A DNA stretch of 6,354 bases, taken from NCBI GenBank assembly GCA_012961655.1, contig DTYX01000753.1, forward strand, positions 1 to 6,354, in the 5' to 3' direction. The first letter of the stretch is position 1. Each line of letters begins with the position of its first letter. This DNA comes from Candidatus Poribacteria bacterium (GTDB taxonomy: Bacteria > Poribacteria > WGA-4E > DTYX01). Shown one piece after another: positions 1 to 5,790 of the stretch. A program made the translations under genes and the position numbers. Below the pieces are notes generated by a model, which saw only the letters and a program-made list of their open reading frames with translations, searched no databases and was not told where the DNA came from.

Positions 1-174
1 GATTGTTCCACGATAGGTTCCTTTGATTTGTTGGACTACTGGATTGCTCACATGGTTTTGAATCGCTTGCTCAAATTGAGCCGCAATCCGCTGATTCCAA
101 TTCGCTGTAAAGCCAAAGTCTTGCTTGTGTTTTGAATAGGTGTGTTGTAGCTTTCGTCGGTCGATATTATACAT
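1..174 (-). CDS. Colicin D-like tRNase domain protein, N-terminal part (3' end outside window)
   Basis: The first 58 codons are visible before the window edge. Residues 6-22 (RRKLQHTYSKHKQDFGF) align with the start of the colicin D catalytic domain as I remember it (RKQLDKKYKHAGDFGI). Residues 33-58 also match: an F-x2-AI-x2-H helix, then the GTYR turn at 52-55. His16, within the K-H pair at 15-16, corresponds to the colicin D catalytic histidine. Colicin D cuts the anticodon loop of tRNA-Arg. Small stand-alone versions of about 90-100 residues are common, notably in cyanobacteria, so this is probably a toxin without translocation domains. The ATG at 174 has no clear Shine-Dalgarno site. The frame stays open upstream to a TAG at 222-220, so a TTG at 213, overlapping the hicB stop as TTGA, would add 13 residues. 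Any antitoxin or immunity gene lies outside the window. Family assignment is fairly firm; activity and start are not. Confidence 0.7.
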   Translation of the reverse strand, partial: MYNIDRRKLQHTYSKHKQDFGFTANWNQRIAAQFEQAIQNHVSNPVVQQIKGTYRGTI

Positions 175-209
175 GAATGTCTCATAGTGCGTGTATGAAT
201 AGTTTTCCT

Positions 210-431
210 TCAACGCCGCCTATTTCCCGAGAACGGTGGTTCTGGTTCTCTACCTTGTTCTCGGCAAAACTCAAGGTACTCATCAACCGATTTTCGCATC
301 TCTTCCCGAAGTTCCGCTACTGACGACCCGTAAAATGTAATCACGTCGTTTGTATTGATTACCGTTCCGTGAAACGAGTCAATCTCAGAATCGAACTCGA
401 TTACACCGATATAACCTTTGTATTCAATCAT
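210..431 (-). CDS. hicB: HicB-family antitoxin, C-terminally truncated
   Basis: This 73-residue protein has the typical HicB N-terminal fold: the opening IEYKGYIGVIEFD, then FHGTVIN at 20-26, DVITFYG at 29-35, and the helix SVAELREEMRKSVDEYLEFC at 37-56, ending EPEPPFSG. In the family this partly degraded, RNase H-like domain binds and neutralises the HicA mRNA interferase. Full-length members run to about 105-115 residues, continuing after PFSG into a ribbon-helix-helix or similar DNA-binding domain that autoregulates the operon. Here that part is replaced by a few basic residues and a TGA. Neither other frame downstream looks like the missing part, so a deletion or rearrangement seems likelier than a simple frameshift. 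The start codon overlaps the hicA stop as ATGA, the usual sign of coupled translation. It may be a remnant, or may still bind HicA but not DNA. Confidence 0.75.
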   Translation of the reverse strand: MIEYKGYIGVIEFDSEIDSFHGTVINTNDVITFYGSSVAELREEMRKSVDEYLEFCREQGREPEPPFSGNRRR

Positions 432-657
432 AGCGTAATCCCTGCATTTTCTAGAAATCTCCGTAAATCTCTCACGGCGCCCTTGTCCATATTCGGAATC
501 GGATGCGGACGATGAAACACGGCAACTCGATTATTAAGCAACACAGCCACTCTCGACCCAGCGCGTTCACTCAGAACGGCTCCCAAGGCTTTTTGATATT
601 ACCCGATATAGGCTGTGCAAAAATCGCGTTGAGCGTTCTCCTATGGCGCTTATTCAT
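428..657 (-). pseudogene. hicA: HicA-type mRNA interferase toxin, broken by internal deletion and frameshift
   Basis: Translation from the ATG at 657 gives MNKRHRRTLNAIFAQPISGN, matching the start of HicA proteins (M-N-x-K-H-R-x-TL-x-AIF). That frame soon ends at a TGA. In another frame, from about 589, the family continues: ALGAVLSERAGSRVAV, then VAVFHRPHP, then DKGAVRDLRRFLENAGITL, stopping at 430-428. Family members normally have about nine residues (W-x-DIEALL-type) between the SGNIK and ALGA segments. These are absent, so a deletion of roughly 25-28 bases at 594-589 best explains both the gap and the frame change. HicA is a double-stranded-RNA-binding-like fold that degrades mRNA, with the catalytic histidine usually in the G-S-H/R region. 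This copy should be inactive. The neighbouring hicB overlaps by four bases. A perfect TTGACA lies at 696-691, but no good -10 follows at the right distance. Confidence 0.75.
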
Positions 658-919
658 GGCAACAATACCCTTTGTTAGGAAGACCAATAATGTCAAGTGA
701 TTTTCTTTGCACCTGCTTATCAAAGATGGAGCGTCCAAACTTGTTATTAGGCTTCACCGAACCCGTTTGACCCATCCCCATGTTGTGGTTAGGTTGCTAT
801 GTGGCTCAACAGACACAACGGGAGGACTCAGACTATTTCTATTGAACCAATATGAAAAATATTGTTTTTATTAAGATTAAAGATACCATTTTTTCCCCGG
901 CCAGTCAATAATTTTTTTC

Positions 920-948
920 TTTTCAGTGCTTTCGACTTATGGTAAAAT
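920..948 (+). promoter_or_regulatory. Candidate sigma-70 extended -10 promoter for pyk
   Basis: TTTTCA (920-925) and TAAAAT (943-948) are separated by 17 bases, and the -10 is preceded by TGG, an extended -10 motif. Matches to consensus are four of six and five of six. Transcription would start near 955 and give a leader of about 110 bases containing the 956-972 repeat unit. AT-rich sequence yields such matches by chance, and the sigma preference of this organism is unknown. Confidence 0.35.
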
Positions 949-955
949 ATTAAAA

Positions 956-972
956 CGTAATGCGTAATACGT
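956..972 (+). repeat. Dispersed repeat unit, 17 bases, upstream of pyk
   Basis: CGTAATGCGTAATACGT at this place is found as an exact inverted copy at 2565-2581, on the other side of pyk. It is too long to repeat by chance in 6 kb and has no coding role. It is likely one unit of a chromosomal short-repeat family. Confidence 0.75.
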
Positions 973-1063
973 GATTTTTTTTTACACATTGTATTACATT
1001 TTATTTATGTTTCGCCCTTTAAGTTATAAACAAAGGCTCACGAAAGTTTAAGGACATAACAGT

Positions 1064-2479
1064 ATGAAACGCACAAAAATTATTTGCACCCTCGGCCCGG
1101 CAAGTGAATCTCCTGACGTTATCAGAGCATTAATCGAAGTGGGAATGGATGTCGCCAGGTTGAATTTCTCGCATGACACGCGTGAATCCTTCGTTCGACG
1201 CATTAAGCTAATTCGACAAATTTCAACTGAAATGAATCAAACGGTCGCCATTTTGCAAGATTTATCTGGCCCAAAACTCCGGATTGGAAGTATCGCACAG
1301 GCGCCTGCTTTGCTAACCCCAGGCAATCCATTCACCCTAACGAGTCGTCCTGTTGCAGGTGATGAATGTGAAATCTCAATTACATATCGTAATCTACCCA
1401 GAGAGGTAAAAATCGGAGATACCATCTTCCTCGCCGATGGACAATTTGAATTGAAAGTGCTTAGTGTTAATAATACAGACATCAATTGCGAGGTGGTCGT
1501 AGGAGGTGAATTAACATCGAATAAAGGTATCCATGTCCCAGGCGTATCTCTCAGCACACCGGCTGTCACGGAAAAGGATATAGATGACTTGAAATTTGGT
1601 ATCCAGCAAGGTGTAGATTGGGTTGCGCTTTCGTTTGTGCGCAATCGGGAAGATGTGCTGAAAGCTCGGCGGGTACTGAAGGAAAGTCAGGCTGACATTC
1701 CCATCATCGCTAAAATCGAAAAGCGTGAGGCGCTGTACAACATCGACGAAATCATTCAAGTGGTGGACGGCATCATGGTGGCTCGCGGGGATTTGGGCTT
1801 GGAGATTCCAATCAGAGAAATTCCGGCGGTTCAGAAGCAGATTATCAAAAAAGCAAACGCCGTTGGCATGCCCGTCATCACAGCGACTCAAATGTTAGAA
1901 TCGATGATTGAAAATCCACGCCCCACTCGCGCTGAAGTAACTGACATCGCCAATGCCATCTTCGACGGCACCGATGCGGTGATGCTATCTGGCGAGACGG
2001 CGATTGGAAAATATCCTGTGCAAGCGGCGCGCATTATGGACGAAGTGGCAGGCGGGGCAGAAGAAAACATCGACTATATTCAACTTTTTCAGCAAAAGCA
2101 GATAACGCCGGATTATCATGATATCGCCGATGCAATCAGCCACGCGGCGTGTCACGTTGCGTTAAACGTCGGCGCTAAAGCGATTATCTGTTGCACCCGC
2201 TCAGGTCAGACCGCGCGGATGGTCGCCAAGTATCGCCCGCATGCTCCTATTGTCGTCGTCAGTGCAAGTGAAGAGGTGTTAAGGAGGCTTGTCCTCATCT
2301 GGGGTGTATTCCCATTGAAGATTGAGCAAGCGACGGACACCGATGACATGATAGCCAAAGCAAAATATGCTGCTTTAAAGTCAGGGCTTGCTAATTGCGG
2401 GGATACCATAGTGATAGTCGCAGGCATTCCCATAGATATTCCAGGGACGACTAATACTATTAAGGCGGATGTTTTGTAG
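1064..2479 (+). CDS. pyk: Pyruvate kinase
   Basis: Pyruvate kinase transfers phosphate from phosphoenolpyruvate to ADP, the last step of glycolysis, in the cytosol, usually as a tetramer. The 471 residues match the bacterial length (about 470), and all domains are present. The barrel starts with KRTKIICTLGPAS and carries ARLNFSH at 31-37 (Arg32, Asn34, Ser36) and QDLSGPKLRIG at 65-75. The B-domain lid spans about 72-168. The catalytic region follows: IIAKIEKRE at 214-222 (Lys217 catalytic, Glu219 metal ligand), VARGDLG at 239-245 (Asp243 metal ligand) and ITATQMLESM at 272-281 (Thr275). The regulatory C domain (about 350-471) has CCTRSGQTARMVAKYRP and ends near GTTNTIKADVL. There is no C-terminal PEP-utiliser extension as in some Firmicutes. 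The ATG is supported by AAGGA nine bases upstream and by the family N-terminus. No key residue is missing. It appears monocistronic, flanked by inverted repeat units. Confidence 0.97.
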   Translation: MKRTKIICTLGPASESPDVIRALIEVGMDVARLNFSHDTRESFVRRIKLIRQISTEMNQTVAILQDLSGPKLRIGSIAQAPALLTPGNPFTLTSRPVAGDECEISITYRNLPREVKIGDTIFLADGQFELKVLSVNNTDINCEVVVGGELTSNKGIHVPGVSLSTPAVTEKDIDDLKFGIQQGVDWVALSFVRNREDVLKARRVLKESQADIPIIAKIEKREALYNIDEIIQVVDGIMVARGDLGLEIPIREIPAVQKQIIKKANAVGMPVITATQMLESMIENPRPTRAEVTDIANAIFDGTDAVMLSGETAIGKYPVQAARIMDEVAGGAEENIDYIQLFQQKQITPDYHDIADAISHAACHVALNVGAKAIICCTRSGQTARMVAKYRPHAPIVVVSASEEVLRRLVLIWGVFPLKIEQATDTDDMIAKAKYAALKSGLANCGDTIVIVAGIPIDIPGTTNTIKADVL

Positions 2480-2540
2480 CCTCATATGGGAAAAGATGAA
2501 ATTGCCATTTATATCACAACAGGTTTATGAAACAGTAAAT

Positions 2541-2581
2541 CGTAATACGTAATAAAACAAATTTACGTATTACGCATTACG
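2541..2581. repeat. 12-bp inverted repeat and second repeat unit downstream of pyk
   Basis: CGTAATACGTAA (2541-2552) and TTACGTATTACG (2563-2574) are perfect inverted arms around a 10-base loop. The right arm continues as ACGTATTACGCATTACG (2565-2581), the exact inverse of the unit at 956-972. The stem is AT-rich and lacks a following T-run, so it is not a classical intrinsic terminator, though a transcript could fold here. It looks like a miniature non-coding repeat element. Confidence 0.8.
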
Positions 2582-2627
2582 CATCAGGTATCACCAATTC
2601 CAAATTTTCGAGGGCAGTAGTATATAT

Positions 2628-2640
2628 CGTGAAACGTGAA
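2628..2640 (+). repeat. Short dispersed repeat CGTGAAACGTGAA
   Basis: This 13-base unit occurs inverted at 5692-5704 as TTCACGTTTCACG. It lies just upstream of the LarA-family gene and supplies a spurious in-frame GTG at 2636. Confidence 0.6.
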
Positions 2641-2659
2641 TCATCTCAAGGAGATAACC

Positions 2660-3937
2660 ATGCAAATCATAGTTCCATCGGGAATTTGGTATGACAAAAA
2701 CGTCGAGTTAGAATTTCCCGATGATTGGAACGTTATTGTTGTGGAGCCGGAGTTTCAGCCTCCTGTTTTGAGCGACTACGAGATTCGGGCGGCGATGCAC
2801 TCGCCGATCGGTTCGCCGATGATTTCTCAACTCGCAAAAGGCTTGTCCTTGAGCGAAGCGAAGGGATGCAAAAGCGCTGTAATTATCGTGGATGATACGA
2901 CGCGTCCCACGCCCGCTCATCGCGTGGCGCCGTTTGTCCTCGAAGAATTGCGAGCGGGCGGCGTTGAGGACGACGATATATTATTTGTCATCGGTTTGGG
3001 AGCGCACAGACCGATGAATCGGATAGATATGGTAATGAAGCTGGGCGCGGATATCGTGAACAGGTTTCATGTTATCAATCACGATTTGGATGGGAGCTTT
3101 GTCCATCTCGGCGAAACATCGCACGGCACGCCGATATACATCAACGAAGAGGTGATGGCTCGAGATTTGAAATTGACAATCGGATCCGTTATTCCTCACG
3201 GCGGAGCGGGATTCAGCGGCGGGGGGAAATTGATTCTGCCGGGCGTATCGTCGCTTGAAACCATCCGCCATCACCACACCAGCGGATTAAAGGACGCCGA
3301 CAGGGGCGGCAACCCCGATAACGAATTCCGTTTAGATATCGAAGAAGTAACCTGCAAAATGGGCTTGAACGCCATCGTAAACGTAATGATTAACAGTCAA
3401 CGAGAGATAACAGGCGTATTTGTCGGCGATGTTCTCAAAGCTCATCGACAGGCAGTCGAATTTTCACGCAAATGCTGTGTTACGTCCCTTGTCCAGCAAC
3501 CCGATATCGTAGTGACAAACTCGTATCCTGAAGACCTAACTTTGCGTTATGCGATGTGCGGTGCATGGCCATTTGGTGCCGTCAGAGAAGGTGGTACGAA
3601 AATTTTAATCGCAGGATGTCCCGAGGGAACCGGCTATCACAGGCTTTACAGCAGTCCTCCGACACCAGGTCTCAAGCGAATTAAGGCGCTACAACAAGGG
3701 AAATCCCCCCAGCCCCCTTTAATAAAGGGGGAGCAATCTGTGTCAAATCAAGAGCGCAAGGATTTTATAATGTTTTCTCCCTTCATTGGTCCGAAAGAAG
3801 CGTATGAAATTCTCCCAAATTGTCTGTTTTTCAATTCATGGGCGGAGTTGATGAACGAGGTCATGCGCGAATATCAGGATCGAAAAAATGTCACGGTGGC
3901 GGTGTATCCGTATGCGGGAATTCAGATTCCTGAATAG
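2660..3937 (+). CDS. LarA-family (DUF2088) nickel-pincer racemase homologue, substrate unknown
   Basis: LarA enzymes racemise or epimerise 2-hydroxyacids by hydride transfer using the nickel-pincer nucleotide cofactor. The chosen ATG (2660) follows AAGGAG at six bases. The frame extends eight codons to a GTG at 2636, but that lies in a repeat and has no ribosome site. The 425 residues include DDTTRPTPAHR at 78-88 (the Asp/Arg of the family motif), GLGAHRP at 112-118 (His116, catalytic-base equivalent) and IPHGGAGFSGGGKLILPG at 178-195, with His180 and Lys190, the usual cofactor-attachment lysine. RHHH at 203-206 probably supplies the nickel-binding histidine. EGGTKILIAGCPEG (310-323) marks the C-terminal domain, and NSWAEL (392-397) may hold the late tryptophan. 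The Gln/Lys pair that binds lactate in LarA is not evident around 295-302, so another hydroxyacid is likely. Residues about 345-368 are a repeat-derived insert. No larB, larC or larE cofactor genes are visible. The family is sure; the substrate is not. Confidence 0.88.
   Translation: MQIIVPSGIWYDKNVELEFPDDWNVIVVEPEFQPPVLSDYEIRAAMHSPIGSPMISQLAKGLSLSEAKGCKSAVIIVDDTTRPTPAHRVAPFVLEELRAGGVEDDDILFVIGLGAHRPMNRIDMVMKLGADIVNRFHVINHDLDGSFVHLGETSHGTPIYINEEVMARDLKLTIGSVIPHGGAGFSGGGKLILPGVSSLETIRHHHTSGLKDADRGGNPDNEFRLDIEEVTCKMGLNAIVNVMINSQREITGVFVGDVLKAHRQAVEFSRKCCVTSLVQQPDIVVTNSYPEDLTLRYAMCGAWPFGAVREGGTKILIAGCPEGTGYHRLYSSPPTPGLKRIKALQQGKSPQPPLIKGEQSVSNQERKDFIMFSPFIGPKEAYEILPNCLFFNSWAELMNEVMREYQDRKNVTVAVYPYAGIQIPE
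3698..3733. repeat. Palindromic repeat inserted in frame in the LarA-family gene
   Basis: CCCCCTTT (3713-3720) and AAAGGGGG (3724-3731) form a perfect 8-bp hairpin with a three-base loop, preceded by a C-rich stretch (AATCCCCCCAG). The strand asymmetry and hairpin differ sharply from the surrounding coding DNA. It encodes GKSPQPPLIKGEQ (residues 347-359). I recall similar PQPPL-x-KG peptides arising from this type of repeat in several bacterial groups, but cannot check that here. It has no stop, so the frame survives. Confidence 0.7.
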
Positions 3938-4009
3938 TATCCACACGGTTCGTTCATTTCTCAATCGAAATTAAGTATGGAAGACGAAGGTATCAGGGAG
4001 GTGAAAATC

Positions 4010-4388
4010 ATGTCACGAATCATTAAGACTATTGAAATTGAGGGAGTTCCCACTGTAGCGCTGTTCGATACTGGCGCTCTTTATACATACGTGCGTTCAA
4101 GTTTAGCACAAGATGCTCCGAGGATAAAAATGCCTTCCCCTCCTATCGTCCGCTATAGGCGGACGAACCCTGGCAATCCGAGAAATCTGCCTTATCAAAG
4201 GGAAAATCGAAGGATTAGATTTCGCCACCGACGCCGTCCCCATAGATAAACTTGGTAAAGTTGATGGGTATGATTTAGACATCCTCATTGGCGCTCGCAC
4301 GATGGAACAGTGGGAGATAAGACTCGACCCCCAAAATGGGACACTTGATTTAGAGGGGCTTAGAAGAAGGGAGTTTGTTGAATATTAA
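4010..4388 (+). pseudogene. Retropepsin-like (clan AA) aspartic protease gene with +1 frameshift
   Basis: The ATG at 4010 follows a very strong ribosome site, GGGAGGTG at 3996-4003, six bases ahead, better than the alternative ATG at 3977. The first frame gives MSRIIKTIEIEGVPTVALFD, then TGALYTYV, with the retropepsin signature ALFDTGA at 17-23 (Asp20 catalytic). It goes astray after Tyr49 into an arginine-rich tail ending at 4249. Skipping one base at about 4157 restores a coherent protein: GGRTLAIRE, LIKGKIEGLDF, then DGYDLDILIGARTMEQWEIR with the second family motif ILIGA (91-95), and LDPQNGTLDLEG, ending at 4388. The repaired length is 125 residues, normal for small bacterial retropepsin-like proteins, which act as dimers because each chain has one DTG. 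The role of these bacterial proteins is mostly unknown. The break may be a real mutation, a sequencing error at the hairpin, or, less likely, programmed. It lies 72 bases after the LarA-family gene and 57 before the FIST gene. Confidence 0.8.
4146..4166 (+). other. Hairpin at the protease frameshift site
   Basis: TCGTCCGC (4146-4153) pairs perfectly with GCGGACGA (4159-4166) around the loop TATAG. The extra base that breaks the reading frame (about A4157) lies in the loop. Such hairpins can cause polymerase or sequencing errors. Confidence 0.7.
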
Positions 4389-4445
4389 TCTGTACTCCAC
4401 ACAGACTTTCTGAGAAAGCTCGTGTTGGAGAAAGGAGAGAAAAAA

Positions 4446-5615
4446 ATGAGCAAAATAAGTGTAGGATTCAGTACAATTGCGAATGGAGCCTCCGCGGTCG
4501 CGGAGGCGGTAGAAGCCGCGTTGGGACAGTTGGAAGGAAAGCCGAATCTGGCGATACTTCCTTCAACTGTGGATTACAATGTTGAAAAAGTCGTGGCCGC
4601 TGTTCAGGAAAAATTGGCGGATGTGCCCCTCTGGGGTGGAACATCTTCGGCGGGAATTATCAGCCCAACTGGATTGGTCAGCGGAGAGCAAGGGGCTCTG
4701 GGAATTATGCTCATCAGCGGCATTCAGGCGGGCGTCGGCAGCGCAGAACTCGGTGATGACCCTCAAGCCGCGGGATTGAAAGCAGCTAAAGATGCCATTG
4801 AACAAATCGAAGGTTTCGATACGCTTCGCACTCAACCCAAGGGTTCACCGGATGTTTTGCTGATGATGTCCGCGCCTGGCAATGAGGAAGCGGTCATGGA
4901 AGGCATTAAGCAAGTATCCAAGGGCATCCCGATAATGGGTGGCAGTTCGGCGGACAATACCCTCGAAGGTAATTGGCGTCAGTTTGCCAATGGTGAGATA
5001 CTCTCAAACGGAGTAACCGTCGCCGCATTGTCAGGTGTTAAGATTGGACACGTATTTTCTGGAGCTTATGAACCCACAGGAAAAAAAGCGAAAATTACCA
5101 AGATTGATGGGAGAACTCTTATCGAATTAGACAATCAGCCCGCTCTTTCCGTCTATTCCAAATGGCTCGGAAAACCGGAATCTGAACTCAGAGAAGCAAT
5201 ACTTATCGAGAGTGTTACAGCGCCTGTAGCCAGGCAAATCGGGGATTTCTATCAAGTTGCACATCCGGCGGACGCTACGGGTTCGGGTGAGATTGGGATA
5301 TTTGTGAATTACTCCGAGGGCGATGAGTTAGAACTGTTAGGAGCGAACATCGATGAGTTAATCACCGGAGTAAAATCTGTGGTATCGCAAGCAGCGAAGC
5401 GAGTGGAGAAACCAGCGGGAGTTTTACTGGTGCATTGCGCCGGACGCAATATGGCAATTGGAGAGCGAATGAACGAAGTATCTTCACAAATTGAAGATGC
5501 CGCTGGAGATGTCCCGGCAATCGGACTTCTCGCCTTCGGCGAACAAGGAACTATAGAAACAGGCGAAAGCTATCATGCTAATCTGATGCTTTCGGCGTTA
5601 GTATTGGGAGAATAA
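4446..5615 (+). CDS. FIST domain protein (FIST_N plus FIST_C), possible small-ligand sensor
   Basis: FIST proteins are predicted to bind small ligands, perhaps amino acids. Many are fused to signalling domains, but this one is a free cytosolic 389-residue protein with no signal peptide, membrane segment or output domain. The FIST_N part (about 1-210) opens VGFSTIANGASAVAEAVEAA and contains LWGGTSSAGI at 62-71 and MGGSSADN at 164-171, followed by WRQFANGE. The FIST_C part (about 211-389) has the EP-x-G start (209-212), a PALSVYSKWLG segment (232-242), LVHCAGR at 328-334, PAIGLLAFGEQGTIE at 357-371 and the family ending YHANLMLSALVLG. The ATG at 4446 follows AAAGGAG at eight bases. An upstream in-frame GTG (4422) would put that ribosome site inside the gene. 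It may share a transcript with the LarA-family and protease genes. Family membership is firm; ligand and partner are unknown. Confidence 0.9.
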   Translation: MSKISVGFSTIANGASAVAEAVEAALGQLEGKPNLAILPSTVDYNVEKVVAAVQEKLADVPLWGGTSSAGIISPTGLVSGEQGALGIMLISGIQAGVGSAELGDDPQAAGLKAAKDAIEQIEGFDTLRTQPKGSPDVLLMMSAPGNEEAVMEGIKQVSKGIPIMGGSSADNTLEGNWRQFANGEILSNGVTVAALSGVKIGHVFSGAYEPTGKKAKITKIDGRTLIELDNQPALSVYSKWLGKPESELREAILIESVTAPVARQIGDFYQVAHPADATGSGEIGIFVNYSEGDELELLGANIDELITGVKSVVSQAAKRVEKPAGVLLVHCAGRNMAIGERMNEVSSQIEDAAGDVPAIGLLAFGEQGTIETGESYHANLMLSALVLGE

Positions 5616-5691
5616 AAACAGTAAACGCGTAGAATGTAGCAAATCATCAAAATTGGTAACCGCAAGGATGGATAAATTGAGCGATTCGCTT

Positions 5692-5716
5692 TTCACGTTT
5701 CACGCATCACGTTTCA
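5692..5716. repeat. Repeat cluster between FIST and dehydrogenase genes
   Basis: TTCACGTTTCACG (5692-5704) is the inverse of 2628-2640. The core CACGTTTCA occurs twice (5694-5702 and 5708-5716) around GCATCA-type spacer sequence that recalls the GCATC end of the 2581 repeat. The rest of the 175-base gap (5616-5790) shows no gene, convincing terminator or promoter. Confidence 0.65.
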
Positions 5717-5790
5717 GGTTTAATGCATATGAGACTTATTAAAGTTTGAGGCGCTTAACCTCGACCCAAGTTAGAAAAAGGAGTGTAATC

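Larger units (their letters stand above)
658..1063. other. Gene-free spacer between the minus-strand hicA remnant and plus-strand pyk
   Basis: I see no supported gene here. Positions 658-840 are mixed in composition and may hold the old hicA promoter (TTGACA at 696-691, minus strand) or decayed sequence. Positions 840-1050 are AT-rich with runs of T. They contain a candidate promoter for pyk (920-948), a unit of a dispersed repeat (956-972), and the pyk ribosome site AAGGA at about 1050, nine bases before the ATG. The two flanking genes are divergent, so both promoters should lie in this stretch. Confidence 0.6.

Noticed and set aside
658..696. Minus-strand TTGACA as a hicA promoter
   Set aside because: No acceptable -10 lies 16-18 bases downstream; the nearest TATTGT is about 24 away. 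At best a relic.
503..700. A 65-codon plus-strand frame
   Set aside because: It is antisense to the readable HicA remnant and resembles no family.
650..781. A 43-codon minus-strand frame that ends eight bases inside the hicA start
   Set aside because: It has no ribosome site, no recognisable family and no conserved-looking composition; stops lie just upstream. It could be a decayed leader, but nothing supports a gene.
848..864. CAATAT/ATATTG hairpin followed by T residues, possible terminator
   Set aside because: The six-pair stem is nearly all A-T and the tract is interrupted; it is too weak, and neither flanking gene ends here.
1237..2433. Several minus-strand frames of 60-135 codons opposite pyk
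   Set aside because: They are shadows of a highly conserved plus-strand gene with no family features of their own.
2541..2574. Inverted repeat as a pyk rho-independent terminator
   Set aside because: The stem is AT-rich and not followed by a T-run, and the same sequence family occurs upstream of pyk, so it is better explained as a dispersed repeat.
2636..2659. GTG start for the LarA-family gene
   Set aside because: It lies inside a repeat with no ribosome site, whereas ATG 2660 has a well-placed AAGGAG.
4422..4445. GTG start for the FIST gene
   Set aside because: It would translate through the strong AAAGGAG site that serves ATG 4446, and adds residues unlike the family start.
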